From Phycisphaerae bacterium (GTDB taxonomy: Bacteria > Planctomycetota > Phycisphaerae > Sedimentisphaerales > Anaerobacaceae), in assembly GCA_017993835.1 (NCBI GenBank), contig JAGOLX010000001.1, positions 62,001-126,000 on the forward strand: a DNA stretch of 64,000 nucleotides. Direction: 5' to 3'. Both the position numbers and the translations under genes were made by a program. The notes under the pieces are model-generated. The model saw only the letters and a list, made by a program, of their open reading frames with translations. It was not told where the DNA came from and searched no databases. Of the stretch, positions 25,143 through 33,053 are shown piece by piece. Numbering within the stretch: position 1 is the first letter of the stretch; the number at the start of each line of letters is the position of its first letter.

Positions 25143-26587
25143 AGCTTGTGTTTGAGAAGAGCGTTCCCGGACGGACGGGAGTCCTGCCGGGGCCGAGCGA
25201 TGTCCCTGAAACGATCCACATCCGAAAGAGCCTTCTTCGCGACCGCTGTGCCGCGATGCCCGAACTGAGCGAACTGGACGTGGTTCGCCATTTCACGGAG
25301 CTATCCCGCCGGAACTTTGGCGTCGATACGAACTTCTATCCGCTGGGGTCGTGCACGATGAAGTACAACCCGAAGGTGTGCGAGCGGATCGCCGCCTACC
25401 CGGGCTTCGCGCACCTCCACCCGCTGCTGCCGCAGTTGCGAATGGGCGGCATGCTCACGCAAGGCGCCCTGGCGATTCTGTACGAAATGGATCTGCTGCT
25501 CCGCGAGGTCACCGGCATGGCGGGCTTCACGATGCAGCCTATGGCTGGCGCACACGGCGAACTGACCGGCATGATGATCATGGCCGCCTACCATCGGGAC
25601 AAGGGCAACAAGAAGAGCGTCGTCCTGGCCCCCGACAGCGCCCATGGCACGAATCCCGCCAGCGCCGCGATTGCGGGCTTTCGGGTGGTGTCGATCCCGA
25701 GTAAGGAGAACGGCGACATGGACCTCGATGCCCTCAAGGCGGCAATCAACGACGAGGTCGCGGGCATCATGCTCACCTGCCCCAGCACGCTGGGCCTGTT
25801 CGATCCGCAGATCAAACAGATCTGCGACCTCGTCCACAGCGTGGATGGGCTCGCCTACTACGACGGCGCGAATCTCAACGCCATCGTGGGCAAGGCCCGG
25901 CCGGGCGATTTCGGCTTCGACATCGTCCACTTGAACCTGCACAAGACCTTTGCGACGCCTCACGGCGGTGGCGGACCGGGCGCCGGGCCCGTCGGCGTGA
26001 AGGCCAAGCTCCTGCCGTTCCTGCCGATCTCCATCGTGGTCAAACGCAACGACGGCACCTACGCCCTCGAATACGACCGACCGAGGTCCATCGGCTACAT
26101 CGCGCCATTTTACGGAAACTTCGGGATCGTCCTGCGGGCCTATGTCTACACGCTCATGCTGGGCGGCGAGGGCCTCCGCAACGTCGCGGAGACTGCGGTC
26201 CTGAACGCCAACTACATCCGCGCCAGGCTCCGCAAATACTACCAGCCTGCGGTGGATCGGGTCTGCAAGCACGAGTGTGTATTCAGCACGACGGAGAAAA
26301 TGGCCGCCAACGGCGTCCACGCTCTGGACATCGCCAAGACGCTGATCGACATGGGCTTCCATCCGCCGACGATCTACTTCCCGACGACGGTGAAGGAAGC
26401 CATGATGATCGAGCCGACGGAGTCCGAGAGCAAGGAGACCATCGACGCCTTCATCGAAGCCATGATCGAGATCGCAGGTCTGGCCGAGACCGATCCGGGC
26501 AAGCTCAAGACCGCCCCGGTCAAGGCCCCGATCTCCAGGCCGGACGAAGTCGCCGCTGCGAAGAATCTCAATATTGCGTGCCTGTGA
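25139..26587 (+). CDS. gcvPB: Glycine dehydrogenase (decarboxylating) subunit 2
   Basis: A 482-residue subunit carrying the PLP site of split glycine decarboxylase. The PLP lysine is K269 in 'NLHKTFATPHGGGGPGAGPV'. Other family motifs are 'NFGVDTNFYPLGSCTMKYNP', 'MAGFTMQPMAGAHGELTGMM', 'DSAHGTNPASAAIAGF' and 'FHPPTIYFPTTVKEAMMIEP'. Together with GcvPA, GcvH and GcvT it converts glycine plus tetrahydrofolate to CO2, ammonia and methylene-tetrahydrofolate, or runs in reverse in some anaerobes. It is the last gene of the operon and converges on the Sel1-repeat gene. Confidence 0.97.
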   Translation: MKLVFEKSVPGRTGVLPGPSDVPETIHIRKSLLRDRCAAMPELSELDVVRHFTELSRRNFGVDTNFYPLGSCTMKYNPKVCERIAAYPGFAHLHPLLPQLRMGGMLTQGALAILYEMDLLLREVTGMAGFTMQPMAGAHGELTGMMIMAAYHRDKGNKKSVVLAPDSAHGTNPASAAIAGFRVVSIPSKENGDMDLDALKAAINDEVAGIMLTCPSTLGLFDPQIKQICDLVHSVDGLAYYDGANLNAIVGKARPGDFGFDIVHLNLHKTFATPHGGGGPGAGPVGVKAKLLPFLPISIVVKRNDGTYALEYDRPRSIGYIAPFYGNFGIVLRAYVYTLMLGGEGLRNVAETAVLNANYIRARLRKYYQPAVDRVCKHECVFSTTEKMAANGVHALDIAKTLIDMGFHPPTIYFPTTVKEAMMIEPTESESKETIDAFIEAMIEIAGLAETDPGKLKTAPVKAPISRPDEVAAAKNLNIACL

Positions 26588-26613
26588 CGCTTGTCGACAG
26601 ACGTGGCGCCGGG

Positions 26614-27357
26614 TCAGAGGCTGATATGTGAGAGTCTTCGACGGGCTTTCTCATGCCCTTGTTGGGCAGCTTTCGTGAGCCACTTTCGTGCCTGACGAAG
26701 GCTTCGTCGTGGGCCGCTGCCTTCGAGATAGCAGAGAGCAAGATTGTACTGGGCATGGACATCGCCGGCGCGGGCTGCTCTGCGATACCAGGAGACAGCC
26801 ATGAGAGGGTCTCGCCTCACACCGATGCCCTTATGATAGTCATAGCCCACAATACGTTGAGCCTCGCGCTCGCCGCGTTCAGCCGCTTTCAGATACCAGC
26901 GGAAACTCTGGCGATCACTCTGCGGCACACCCCGGCCGATCTCATAGTAGAGCCCCAAATTGAAGCACGCATTTGCATTGCCCTGTCGAGCGGCCAGACG
27001 ATATAGACGCACGGCCTCCTTCAAGTCACGATTCCGCCCTCTGCGGTTGGCATACAGAATACCCAAGTTCAACTGGGCACTGTCATAGCCCTGGGTGGCC
27101 GAGAGCCGATAGTAGTGTACCGCTTGTCGTTTGTTTCTGGGGACCCCCAGCCCTTCTTGGTACGCAAAGCCAAGCTGATACTGTGCCCAGGAATCCCCTT
27201 GACAGGCCGCTCGCCGCAGCCAGGGAATCGCAGCACGATTTCCCCTCGCGGTTTCCTGCTGGAGGTACAGGTCCGCAAGATGACACTGTGCATACAAATC
27301 GCCGTTCTCGGCCTGCGTCTGAAGTCGCTTCATCCTTTTGCGTGCCTTGATGCCCAT
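26614..27357 (-). CDS. Sel1-like repeat protein
   Basis: About 247 residues starting at the ATG at 27357, about nine bases after 'GGGAGAG'. A longer frame would run into the neighbouring gene. After a basic N-terminus there are about five Sel1-type alpha-helical repeats of 36-37 residues, e.g. 'WAQYQLGFAYQEGLGVPRNK', 'SAQLNLGILYANRRG', 'NACFNLGLYYEIGRGVPQSD', 'EAQRIVGYDYHKGIGV' and 'HAQYNLALCYLEGSGP'. Such solenoids mediate protein-protein contacts. No signal peptide is visible, so a cytoplasmic adaptor is likely. It is the most downstream gene of the minus-strand block beginning at the DUF362 fusion. The partner is unknown. Confidence 0.85.
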   Translation of the reverse strand: MGIKARKRMKRLQTQAENGDLYAQCHLADLYLQQETARGNRAAIPWLRRAACQGDSWAQYQLGFAYQEGLGVPRNKRQAVHYYRLSATQGYDSAQLNLGILYANRRGRNRDLKEAVRLYRLAARQGNANACFNLGLYYEIGRGVPQSDRQSFRWYLKAAERGEREAQRIVGYDYHKGIGVRRDPLMAVSWYRRAARAGDVHAQYNLALCYLEGSGPRRSLRQARKWLTKAAQQGHEKARRRLSHISL

Positions 27358-27385
27358 TGACAGGACTCTCCCATAGCCGTGTCCC

Positions 27386-30300
27386 TTACTGCGGGTCGAT
27401 CTTTCGAGCCAGGTCGTCGAGGGCGAAGCCTTCGGCCGTGACGTTGTGGTTGGTGTCGGCCAGGACCAGCCAGGGCAGCGATTTGACGGACCACGTGGAG
27501 AGGGTCTCGTCCCTGTCACCCTGAATTGTCCCGATCGGGAAGGGGATGGCGTTCTCCTTGACCCAGGTTTGCAGGGCGGTTTCGTCGCCCGGCGCGACGC
27601 TCACCGCCGCGATCGCGACGCCTTTTGCCTTGAGCGAATCGGCCTGCTTGGCCAACTGGCTCACGCAGTTCCGCGACGGCCTCTGCTCCCAGTCGAAGAA
27701 GCAGACGAGCACGCGGCGGTCCTTGAGTTGCTTGGAGTCAAGGTCGATTTTGATTCCAGCGAAATCGGGCAGGGGGCGACCTGTCAACGGCGGCGCCTTG
27801 GCTGGGTCCGGCCTGACAACCAGTTCGAAGTCGTCGATCCTCGCGCCCTTGTCGAACACGATGGTTGCAGAGACCTCGCCGTGAGAGATCTGCCACGTGC
27901 GGGGAAGGAATTCCGCCTTGTTGTGGTCTTCGCGGATCTGTGTGCACAAGTGCCCGACACGAAACCGACCTTCGGCATCCGTCACGATAGTTCGGTCGCG
28001 GTCGAAGCCCAGGTGTGAGAACGAAGCACGGCTCGTCTGCTCGACCTTCACCTCGGCATTCGGGATCGGGACCTTGCGGCCCTTGTCGATCCGCAGGAGC
28101 CGCCCGACGACGGTCCCGCCCTCCGGTAGCGTCACACTCAGGTCCCTCTTGCCGACCGGGACGTCGTACACGATGATCGCCGCGAGCCTGTCCGGCGAGA
28201 ACAGCAGGTTGTACTCCCCGTCCTCTTGGGTCGGGATGGCGAACCGGCCTTGGGCGTCGGACGTGGCGCTGAGTCCTCTGTAGTCGGCGAACCGCCAGGA
28301 CATTCTCCCATCCCGCATCGCCTTGTGGCAGCACACCTGGACCGGTACGCCCGCGACGGGCGAGCCTCCTTCGTCGAGAGCGACGCCGGCAATCGCCTTC
28401 TCGTTCGTCGCGAGGACCTGCTCGTAGCTCTTGCCTCCCAGGTACTGCACGGGGGCCCGTCCCTCCCGCAGGACAATCCTCAGATCGGCGGCGCCGCCGT
28501 CGGTGAGGATGTCCGCAGTCAGTTTCTTCGTACCTCGACCCGCCTGAATCAGCAGAGTGATCCGACTGTCGCAGACGCCGTCGAGCTTGAATCTGCCCTC
28601 TGCATCGGTTCTCGCTTCCAGCCGGTCGGGTTGTTCTTCGCCGTAGGTGTCGATTCTCGCATTCGCTACGGGATTGCCGTCCGGGTCCACGACTTGCCCG
28701 GTGATGGACAAGTTTGCCAGAGGCAGAGTGAAGACCCCGACATCGAGCACGCCGTCTACTGCGCCGTCAACGTCGGTGCGTGTGTCCTTCCGGCCGTAGC
28801 CGTCGGCGCCGGCATAGAGCGAGTACCTCCGGCCCGCAGGGAGAGCCGAGATCTGGAAATGTCCATCGCTGCCGGTCTTGATCTCGTTGTCGCTCAGAGA
28901 CGAGCCCCAGTTGGATACGTTCAGCATGGGCCTGATCCTGGCGCCGCTGATTCCCTGGCCGTTCGGGTTCACGACCCGGCCTGTCAGAGTGATGCCGGGA
29001 TCGAGCTTGGCATCGAAGGTGGCACTTCCCTCGCTGAGTTCGAAAGCCCCCGCGAGGTTCCGCTGCTCGTGACGGGCCACGAGGCAGAAGACCATGTCTT
29101 GTTCGCCCCAAGACCGAGGGTTCCAGGCAAGCTCAAACCAGCCATCCGCATTCGATGTGACCTTTTCACGCGAACTGGGCAGAATCCGGATTTGTGCGTC
29201 CGCGAGGGCCGCGCCGCTGGGATCTCGCACCACGCCGCGGACTCTAGGCATTTCCTTGAGTGATACTGCCAGACGTTTGGTCGAACCTTCTTCGATGGTG
29301 ACCGGCTGCATCTCGTCGCCGGACATGTATCCCTGTCTGTAGGCGCCCTGGACTTCGTAGCTGCCGCCGGACAGGCGAGTCCTGGCCACTCCCTCGGCGT
29401 CCGTCACGCTGCTGATCCACTGGTTGTAGGTCGGGACGCGGATGCTCACGCTTGCCTTCTCTACAGGTCGGCCGTTGGCGGCATCCGAAACTGCGATCTC
29501 CAGAATACCTCCCTTGCTGACTTCGATCTGCACGCCGGTCTTGGTTTGGCCGGCATCGAGTGCAACGGCAACCGGGACCCCCACCCACTCAGCCAGCTTG
29601 TTCTGGGGCGAGGTCAGTTGCAGCCTATACTCGCCGGCGGGCAGGGCACTGACGCTGAACCTGCCGTCGGGCCCGCTCTGGACCGTCTGATCGTATCCGT
29701 CAAGCGGGCGATTGTCGGCGCCTGTCACAGTGAGCCCAACCCCGCCGACCGGCGTGTCGGCGCCTTTCTGCACGACGATTCCCTCGATTCTTGACTCGAC
29801 CGGCTGGATGATGCGGACATCCGTCCGGCCAACTGCATAGCGGAACGACTGGCCGCGGTAAGTACCTGGGTCGAATGTACACACGGTGGCCCGGCCGGGC
29901 TTCTTCACCACGAGTTCCACGCTGGCCCCGGCGGGCAGACTGGGGAACGAGAATCGGCCCGCCGCGTCGGTTTGCGTCGCCAGCAGCTTGGGCGCGATCT
30001 GCATGCCCATGCCTTGGGCATGCGGTTCCTGCCCGATCAGCAACAGGTAAACCCCGACCGACGCGTCTACAATGGGCTTGTCAGCGTCATCGACAACCAC
30101 ACCAGCCAGTGGTGTGGGCTCGCCTAATGTCAGGTCAAACGTTCGGCTCTCGTTCGTCTCGCCGGAAGCAAAACCGATGGCCAAACCCGACTTTTCCGCG
30201 ACGAGGTATCCGCTGTCATACTCGCCGTCCTGTGGCGAGAAGCTGAAAGCGTAGGTCCCCTCCGGCCCGGTCGTCATGTCTCCGGCGAGGGGGCAGGCGG

Positions 30301-30499
30301 ATTTGCCGGGTATATCACCAGCCTGTTCTCGATAGAATCGGACTCGGGCGCCCTCAACAGGTCTGCCCGCCGTGTCGAGCACTCTGCCGCCGAATGTCAA
30401 CTGCCCGACCTCGGCACACAGTCCTCGATCCGGAAGGAAGGTCGAGAGAGTCGCCGCCAGAGCTGTACACACAACCACGGTTCTGCCATCTCGCATCAT
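27386..30499 (-). CDS. Large exported carboxypeptidase-regulatory-like repeat protein with thioredoxin-like C-terminus
   Basis: The start at 30499 follows 'AAAGGAGAATCATC' and gives 1037 residues. The signal peptide ends near 'GLCAEVG' (about 28). Most of the protein is about eight beta-sandwich repeats of the carboxypeptidase regulatory-like type, recognisable by 'GRVLDTAGRPVEGARVRFY', 'GVVVDDADKPIVDASVG', 'GVVRDPSGAALADAQI', 'GRVVNPNGQGISGARIRP' and 'GQVVDPDGNPVANARIDTYG'. The last 120 residues look like a redoxin/TlpA domain ('RRVLVCFFDWEQRPSRNC...LPWLVLADTNHNV'). The CxxC pair is replaced by 'QRPSRNC' with one cysteine, so it cannot act as a dithiol oxidoreductase. The architecture is known in planctomycetes but its role is unknown; cell-surface placement is inferred. 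Confidence 0.85.
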   Translation of the reverse strand: MMRDGRTVVVCTALAATLSTFLPDRGLCAEVGQLTFGGRVLDTAGRPVEGARVRFYREQAGDIPGKSACPLAGDMTTGPEGTYAFSFSPQDGEYDSGYLVAEKSGLAIGFASGETNESRTFDLTLGEPTPLAGVVVDDADKPIVDASVGVYLLLIGQEPHAQGMGMQIAPKLLATQTDAAGRFSFPSLPAGASVELVVKKPGRATVCTFDPGTYRGQSFRYAVGRTDVRIIQPVESRIEGIVVQKGADTPVGGVGLTVTGADNRPLDGYDQTVQSGPDGRFSVSALPAGEYRLQLTSPQNKLAEWVGVPVAVALDAGQTKTGVQIEVSKGGILEIAVSDAANGRPVEKASVSIRVPTYNQWISSVTDAEGVARTRLSGGSYEVQGAYRQGYMSGDEMQPVTIEEGSTKRLAVSLKEMPRVRGVVRDPSGAALADAQIRILPSSREKVTSNADGWFELAWNPRSWGEQDMVFCLVARHEQRNLAGAFELSEGSATFDAKLDPGITLTGRVVNPNGQGISGARIRPMLNVSNWGSSLSDNEIKTGSDGHFQISALPAGRRYSLYAGADGYGRKDTRTDVDGAVDGVLDVGVFTLPLANLSITGQVVDPDGNPVANARIDTYGEEQPDRLEARTDAEGRFKLDGVCDSRITLLIQAGRGTKKLTADILTDGGAADLRIVLREGRAPVQYLGGKSYEQVLATNEKAIAGVALDEGGSPVAGVPVQVCCHKAMRDGRMSWRFADYRGLSATSDAQGRFAIPTQEDGEYNLLFSPDRLAAIIVYDVPVGKRDLSVTLPEGGTVVGRLLRIDKGRKVPIPNAEVKVEQTSRASFSHLGFDRDRTIVTDAEGRFRVGHLCTQIREDHNKAEFLPRTWQISHGEVSATIVFDKGARIDDFELVVRPDPAKAPPLTGRPLPDFAGIKIDLDSKQLKDRRVLVCFFDWEQRPSRNCVSQLAKQADSLKAKGVAIAAVSVAPGDETALQTWVKENAIPFPIGTIQGDRDETLSTWSVKSLPWLVLADTNHNVTAEGFALDDLARKIDPQ

Positions 30500-30555
30500 G
30501 ATGATTCTCCTTTCACCGATGGTGTCATGCCGTTTCCTCGCATTCGCGCATCCGA

Positions 30556-31758
30556 TCACTTGCGGAGGTCCAGGCAGACCACGTCGCCCTTGGCATTGCG
30601 AAGGAAGAGCCGGCCGTCGGCGAGGGCAGGCGCGGACCAACACCGGCCGTCCAGAACCTTAGTTTCCGCCAGCGGCTTGAAGGCGTTACTGACCGCTTCG
30701 ACGATTCGCAGCGTACCGTCTTCCTGAAGGGCCACCAGTCTGCCTTCGACCAGGATGAGCGAGCCCAATCCCTGTTTCGGACCCGTCCAGCGGACCTGGC
30801 CCGTCCGCCAGTCGAGACAACGCAACTGTTTGTCGTCGAAGCCGTACAGGGCCTCCTTCCGGAGGATGCACGTGCTGAGGTAAGTCCGCATGTTCTTGTT
30901 GCGATACAGTTCGGCGGGTGCGCCCGTCGAGAGATCGAAGAGCGCGCAGCCCACGCCGTGACCGGTGGAGATGAAGAGCTTGTCCTCTGCGATGATCACA
31001 TCGGAGGCGTTCTGATCCCATTCGGTCTTCCATGGGATCTTCCAGTGAACCCGGCCGTCGTCGATGCTCGCCGCGACGATTTCGTGACCGCTTGCGAAGG
31101 CGAAACACGGCTCGCGCTCGATTTCGAAGAGGATCGGCGAAGAATAGCCCGAATAGCCCGGGCCGTTGTCCCACAGGGTCTTGCCCGTGAGTTTGTCTAT
31201 GGCCAGACCTGCGGTCCCGACGGGCAGGATCAGCCGGTCCTGCAGGACGAGGATCGAGCCGGCATATCCCCACCAGACCCTGTAGTCGTCCTCAGTTCTG
31301 GGCGGCGGCTCGAACCTGGCCGACCAGAACACGTTGCCGGTCTGAGCGTCGAGACTGAAGCAGTCGCCGAACTTGCTGATCGTGTAGACGCAATTGCCCT
31401 CGACTGCGGGCGTGGCCATCGGGCCGCCCTCATAGGCCTTCGGATCGAGTTGGCAGGGATAGGAGTGCCGCCAGAGTTCGCTGCCCGTCTCGCCGTCGAA
31501 GCAGAAGACCGTATCGACGTCGTCGCGATTGCCCAGGGTGTATGCCCGCCCGCCGGCCACGGCCAGGCACGAGAAGCCCGTCCCGACCGAGCCTTTCCAC
31601 AGGACCTTGGGGCCGTTCGCGGGCCACTGCCAATTCAGCCCGGTCTCGGGGGAGATCCCGTCTCTTGCGGGCCCTCGCCAGCCGGGCCAGTCGCCCGCGC
31701 CGGCCGGGACCACCATCAGAAGAACAACGACAACGCCAACTCGTCTGCAAATTCCCAC
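30556..31758 (-). CDS. Exported PQQ-binding-like beta-propeller protein
   Basis: A 400-residue protein with a GTG start at 31758, six bases after 'AGGAG'. An out-of-phase ATG two bases earlier opens only a short frame. The signal peptide ends near 'VPAGAGDW' (about 22). The mature start 'WPGWRGPARDGISPETGLNW' is typical of planctomycetal PQQ-like propeller proteins. The repeat units contain 'VFCFDGETGSELWRH', 'CFSLDAQTGNVFW', 'AIDKLTGKTLWDN' and 'LRCLDWRTGQVRW'. These propellers look like quinoprotein dehydrogenases but usually lack the full PQQ and calcium site, so an enzymatic role is not implied. It lies 74 bp from the sialidase-like gene and 57 bp from the repeat protein in one transcription direction. 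Confidence 0.87.
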   Translation of the reverse strand: MGICRRVGVVVVLLMVVPAGAGDWPGWRGPARDGISPETGLNWQWPANGPKVLWKGSVGTGFSCLAVAGGRAYTLGNRDDVDTVFCFDGETGSELWRHSYPCQLDPKAYEGGPMATPAVEGNCVYTISKFGDCFSLDAQTGNVFWSARFEPPPRTEDDYRVWWGYAGSILVLQDRLILPVGTAGLAIDKLTGKTLWDNGPGYSGYSSPILFEIEREPCFAFASGHEIVAASIDDGRVHWKIPWKTEWDQNASDVIIAEDKLFISTGHGVGCALFDLSTGAPAELYRNKNMRTYLSTCILRKEALYGFDDKQLRCLDWRTGQVRWTGPKQGLGSLILVEGRLVALQEDGTLRIVEAVSNAFKPLAETKVLDGRCWSAPALADGRLFLRNAKGDVVCLDLRK

Positions 31759-31831
31759 ATTGGTCTCCTGTGTGACTCACTTGTTCGCTCTTGATGGCGA
31801 TCCTGTCCGTCGCCACACAGACCCGCAGAAA

Positions 31832-32845
31832 CTACACGCCGACCTTGATCTTCGCCAGATAGATGCGGGTCTTGCCTTCGTGGCTGGAGTAGTAGCTCAG
31901 GTAGAGCAGGCCGTCGTGCCAGAGCAGGCCGGGATAGCTGGTGTCGCCGCCGCTGGGGAGCTTCAAGAGCTTGGTCATTTTGTGGTCGGCCATATCGACC
32001 TGGCACAGGGCGGTGTGGGCGCCGCCCTCGTGCATCCGCCCGGCGGCGAGCCACTGGCCGCTTGGCAGTTGGATCAGGCTCGGGCCGCCGAAGCCGTTGA
32101 ACTCTGTGCCAAGGTCGAACCAGTCCCACTTCGTGTAGTCGCCCTTGCTGATCCCCAGGATGGCACTATGGGGGGCGTTGCCTTGAGCATCCCGCCGGAC
32201 CAGGGCATAGCAGACGTCATCCGCGTCGAATCGCAGCGCGACCTCGTTCGGGAAACCCACGCCGTAGAGCTTGGGGACCAGCGATTGATAGGCGATCCCA
32301 TCGGTGCTGGTGAGCAACTCGATGTCGGGCGAACGCTCCGAAGCAGGGTAGGCGACGCCATAGGCCTTGCCTTTGTGCCAGGTAACGGACCAAAGCCATC
32401 GGCCGGGCTCGACGACGATCTGTGGCTTGGTCCATTCGACGCCATCCTTCGAGAACGCGACGAACGAGCCGGTAGGGGCGCCCTGTCCATCCTTCTCTCT
32501 CGGTGCAGCTCCTCCGAGGAGCATGAGCCTGTTGTCCGGCGTGATCGACAGATGTGCATCGCGGAGGTCGTAGCCGGCCAGCTCCGCCAGATTCGACGAG
32601 GTCCATATCTCTCCATCTTGCGAACGAATCACGCGGACCTTGCCGTCCGCGGAGACGTGCCCGCGCCCCTCGCGAAAGGCGCAGTAGAACTGACCCTGCC
32701 AGAAGGTCAGGTCCGTGAAGGCATTGTGCGGCGCCTGATCCCAGATCTTCGTCGCGCCGAGCAACTCGACCTTCACGGGCGAAGCGGCGAATGTCACGGT
32801 TGCCTGCGAGATGATGATTCCAACTAGCGTCGCTCTAATCCCCAT
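31832..32845 (-). CDS. Exported sialidase/BNR-like beta-propeller protein
   Basis: Start at 32845 ('GGGGATCAGAAG' before the ATG), giving 337 residues with a signal peptide ending near 'TFAASPV' (about 22). The rest is a six-bladed propeller of the sialidase superfamily: 'HNAFTDLTFWQGQFYCAFRE' with an Arg in the position of the sialidase arginine triad, then 'VRVIRSQDGEIW' and 'FVAFSKDGVEWTKP' as Asp-box-like turns, and 'NGFGGPSLIQLPSGQWLAAG'. Planctomycetal members of this group act on unknown glycans or only bind them; sialic acid is unlikely as a general substrate. It is probably co-transcribed with the downstream PQQ-like gene. Confidence 0.8.
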   Translation of the reverse strand: MGIRATLVGIIISQATVTFAASPVKVELLGATKIWDQAPHNAFTDLTFWQGQFYCAFREGRGHVSADGKVRVIRSQDGEIWTSSNLAELAGYDLRDAHLSITPDNRLMLLGGAAPREKDGQGAPTGSFVAFSKDGVEWTKPQIVVEPGRWLWSVTWHKGKAYGVAYPASERSPDIELLTSTDGIAYQSLVPKLYGVGFPNEVALRFDADDVCYALVRRDAQGNAPHSAILGISKGDYTKWDWFDLGTEFNGFGGPSLIQLPSGQWLAAGRMHEGGAHTALCQVDMADHKMTKLLKLPSGGDTSYPGLLWHDGLLYLSYYSSHEGKTRIYLAKIKVGV

Positions 32846-32919
32846 CTTCTGATCCCCTCGACTGAAACACGCGGCTATGAGTTCTCTTACTTCAGACTTC
32901 AAACATCATACTCGCAACT

Positions 32920-32997
32920 TCAATACGCTCCCTTCACGAGGTTCTTGACTGCGAGGCGCCGGAGCACGATCAGTATGGACGTGACCGCTCGTTTCAA
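32920..32997 (-). CDS. Possible 25-residue peptide with a near-perfect ribosome site
   Basis: A TTG codon at 32997 sits six bases after 'AAGGAGGT', the best Shine-Dalgarno match in this block, and opens 25 codons ('KRAVTSILIVLRRLAVKNLV' core). The peptide is basic and could form one amphipathic helix. It lies between the kinase gene and the sialidase-like gene in the same direction. It could be a small protein, a leader peptide, or the start of a decayed gene. No homology is claimed. Confidence 0.35.
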   Translation of the reverse strand: MKRAVTSILIVLRRLAVKNLVKGAY

Positions 32998-33053
32998 GAC
33001 GTGACCTCCTTCAATTCTCCAAAGCAGCCGGATGCCCGTATGGAGTTCCTGCG

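Noticed and set aside
30002-30024. Hairpin GCATGCCC/GGGCATGC inside the repeat-protein gene as another copy of the gcvT double hairpin
   Set aside because: Only one hairpin, different loop, and the encoded peptide fits the surrounding domain; probably chance.
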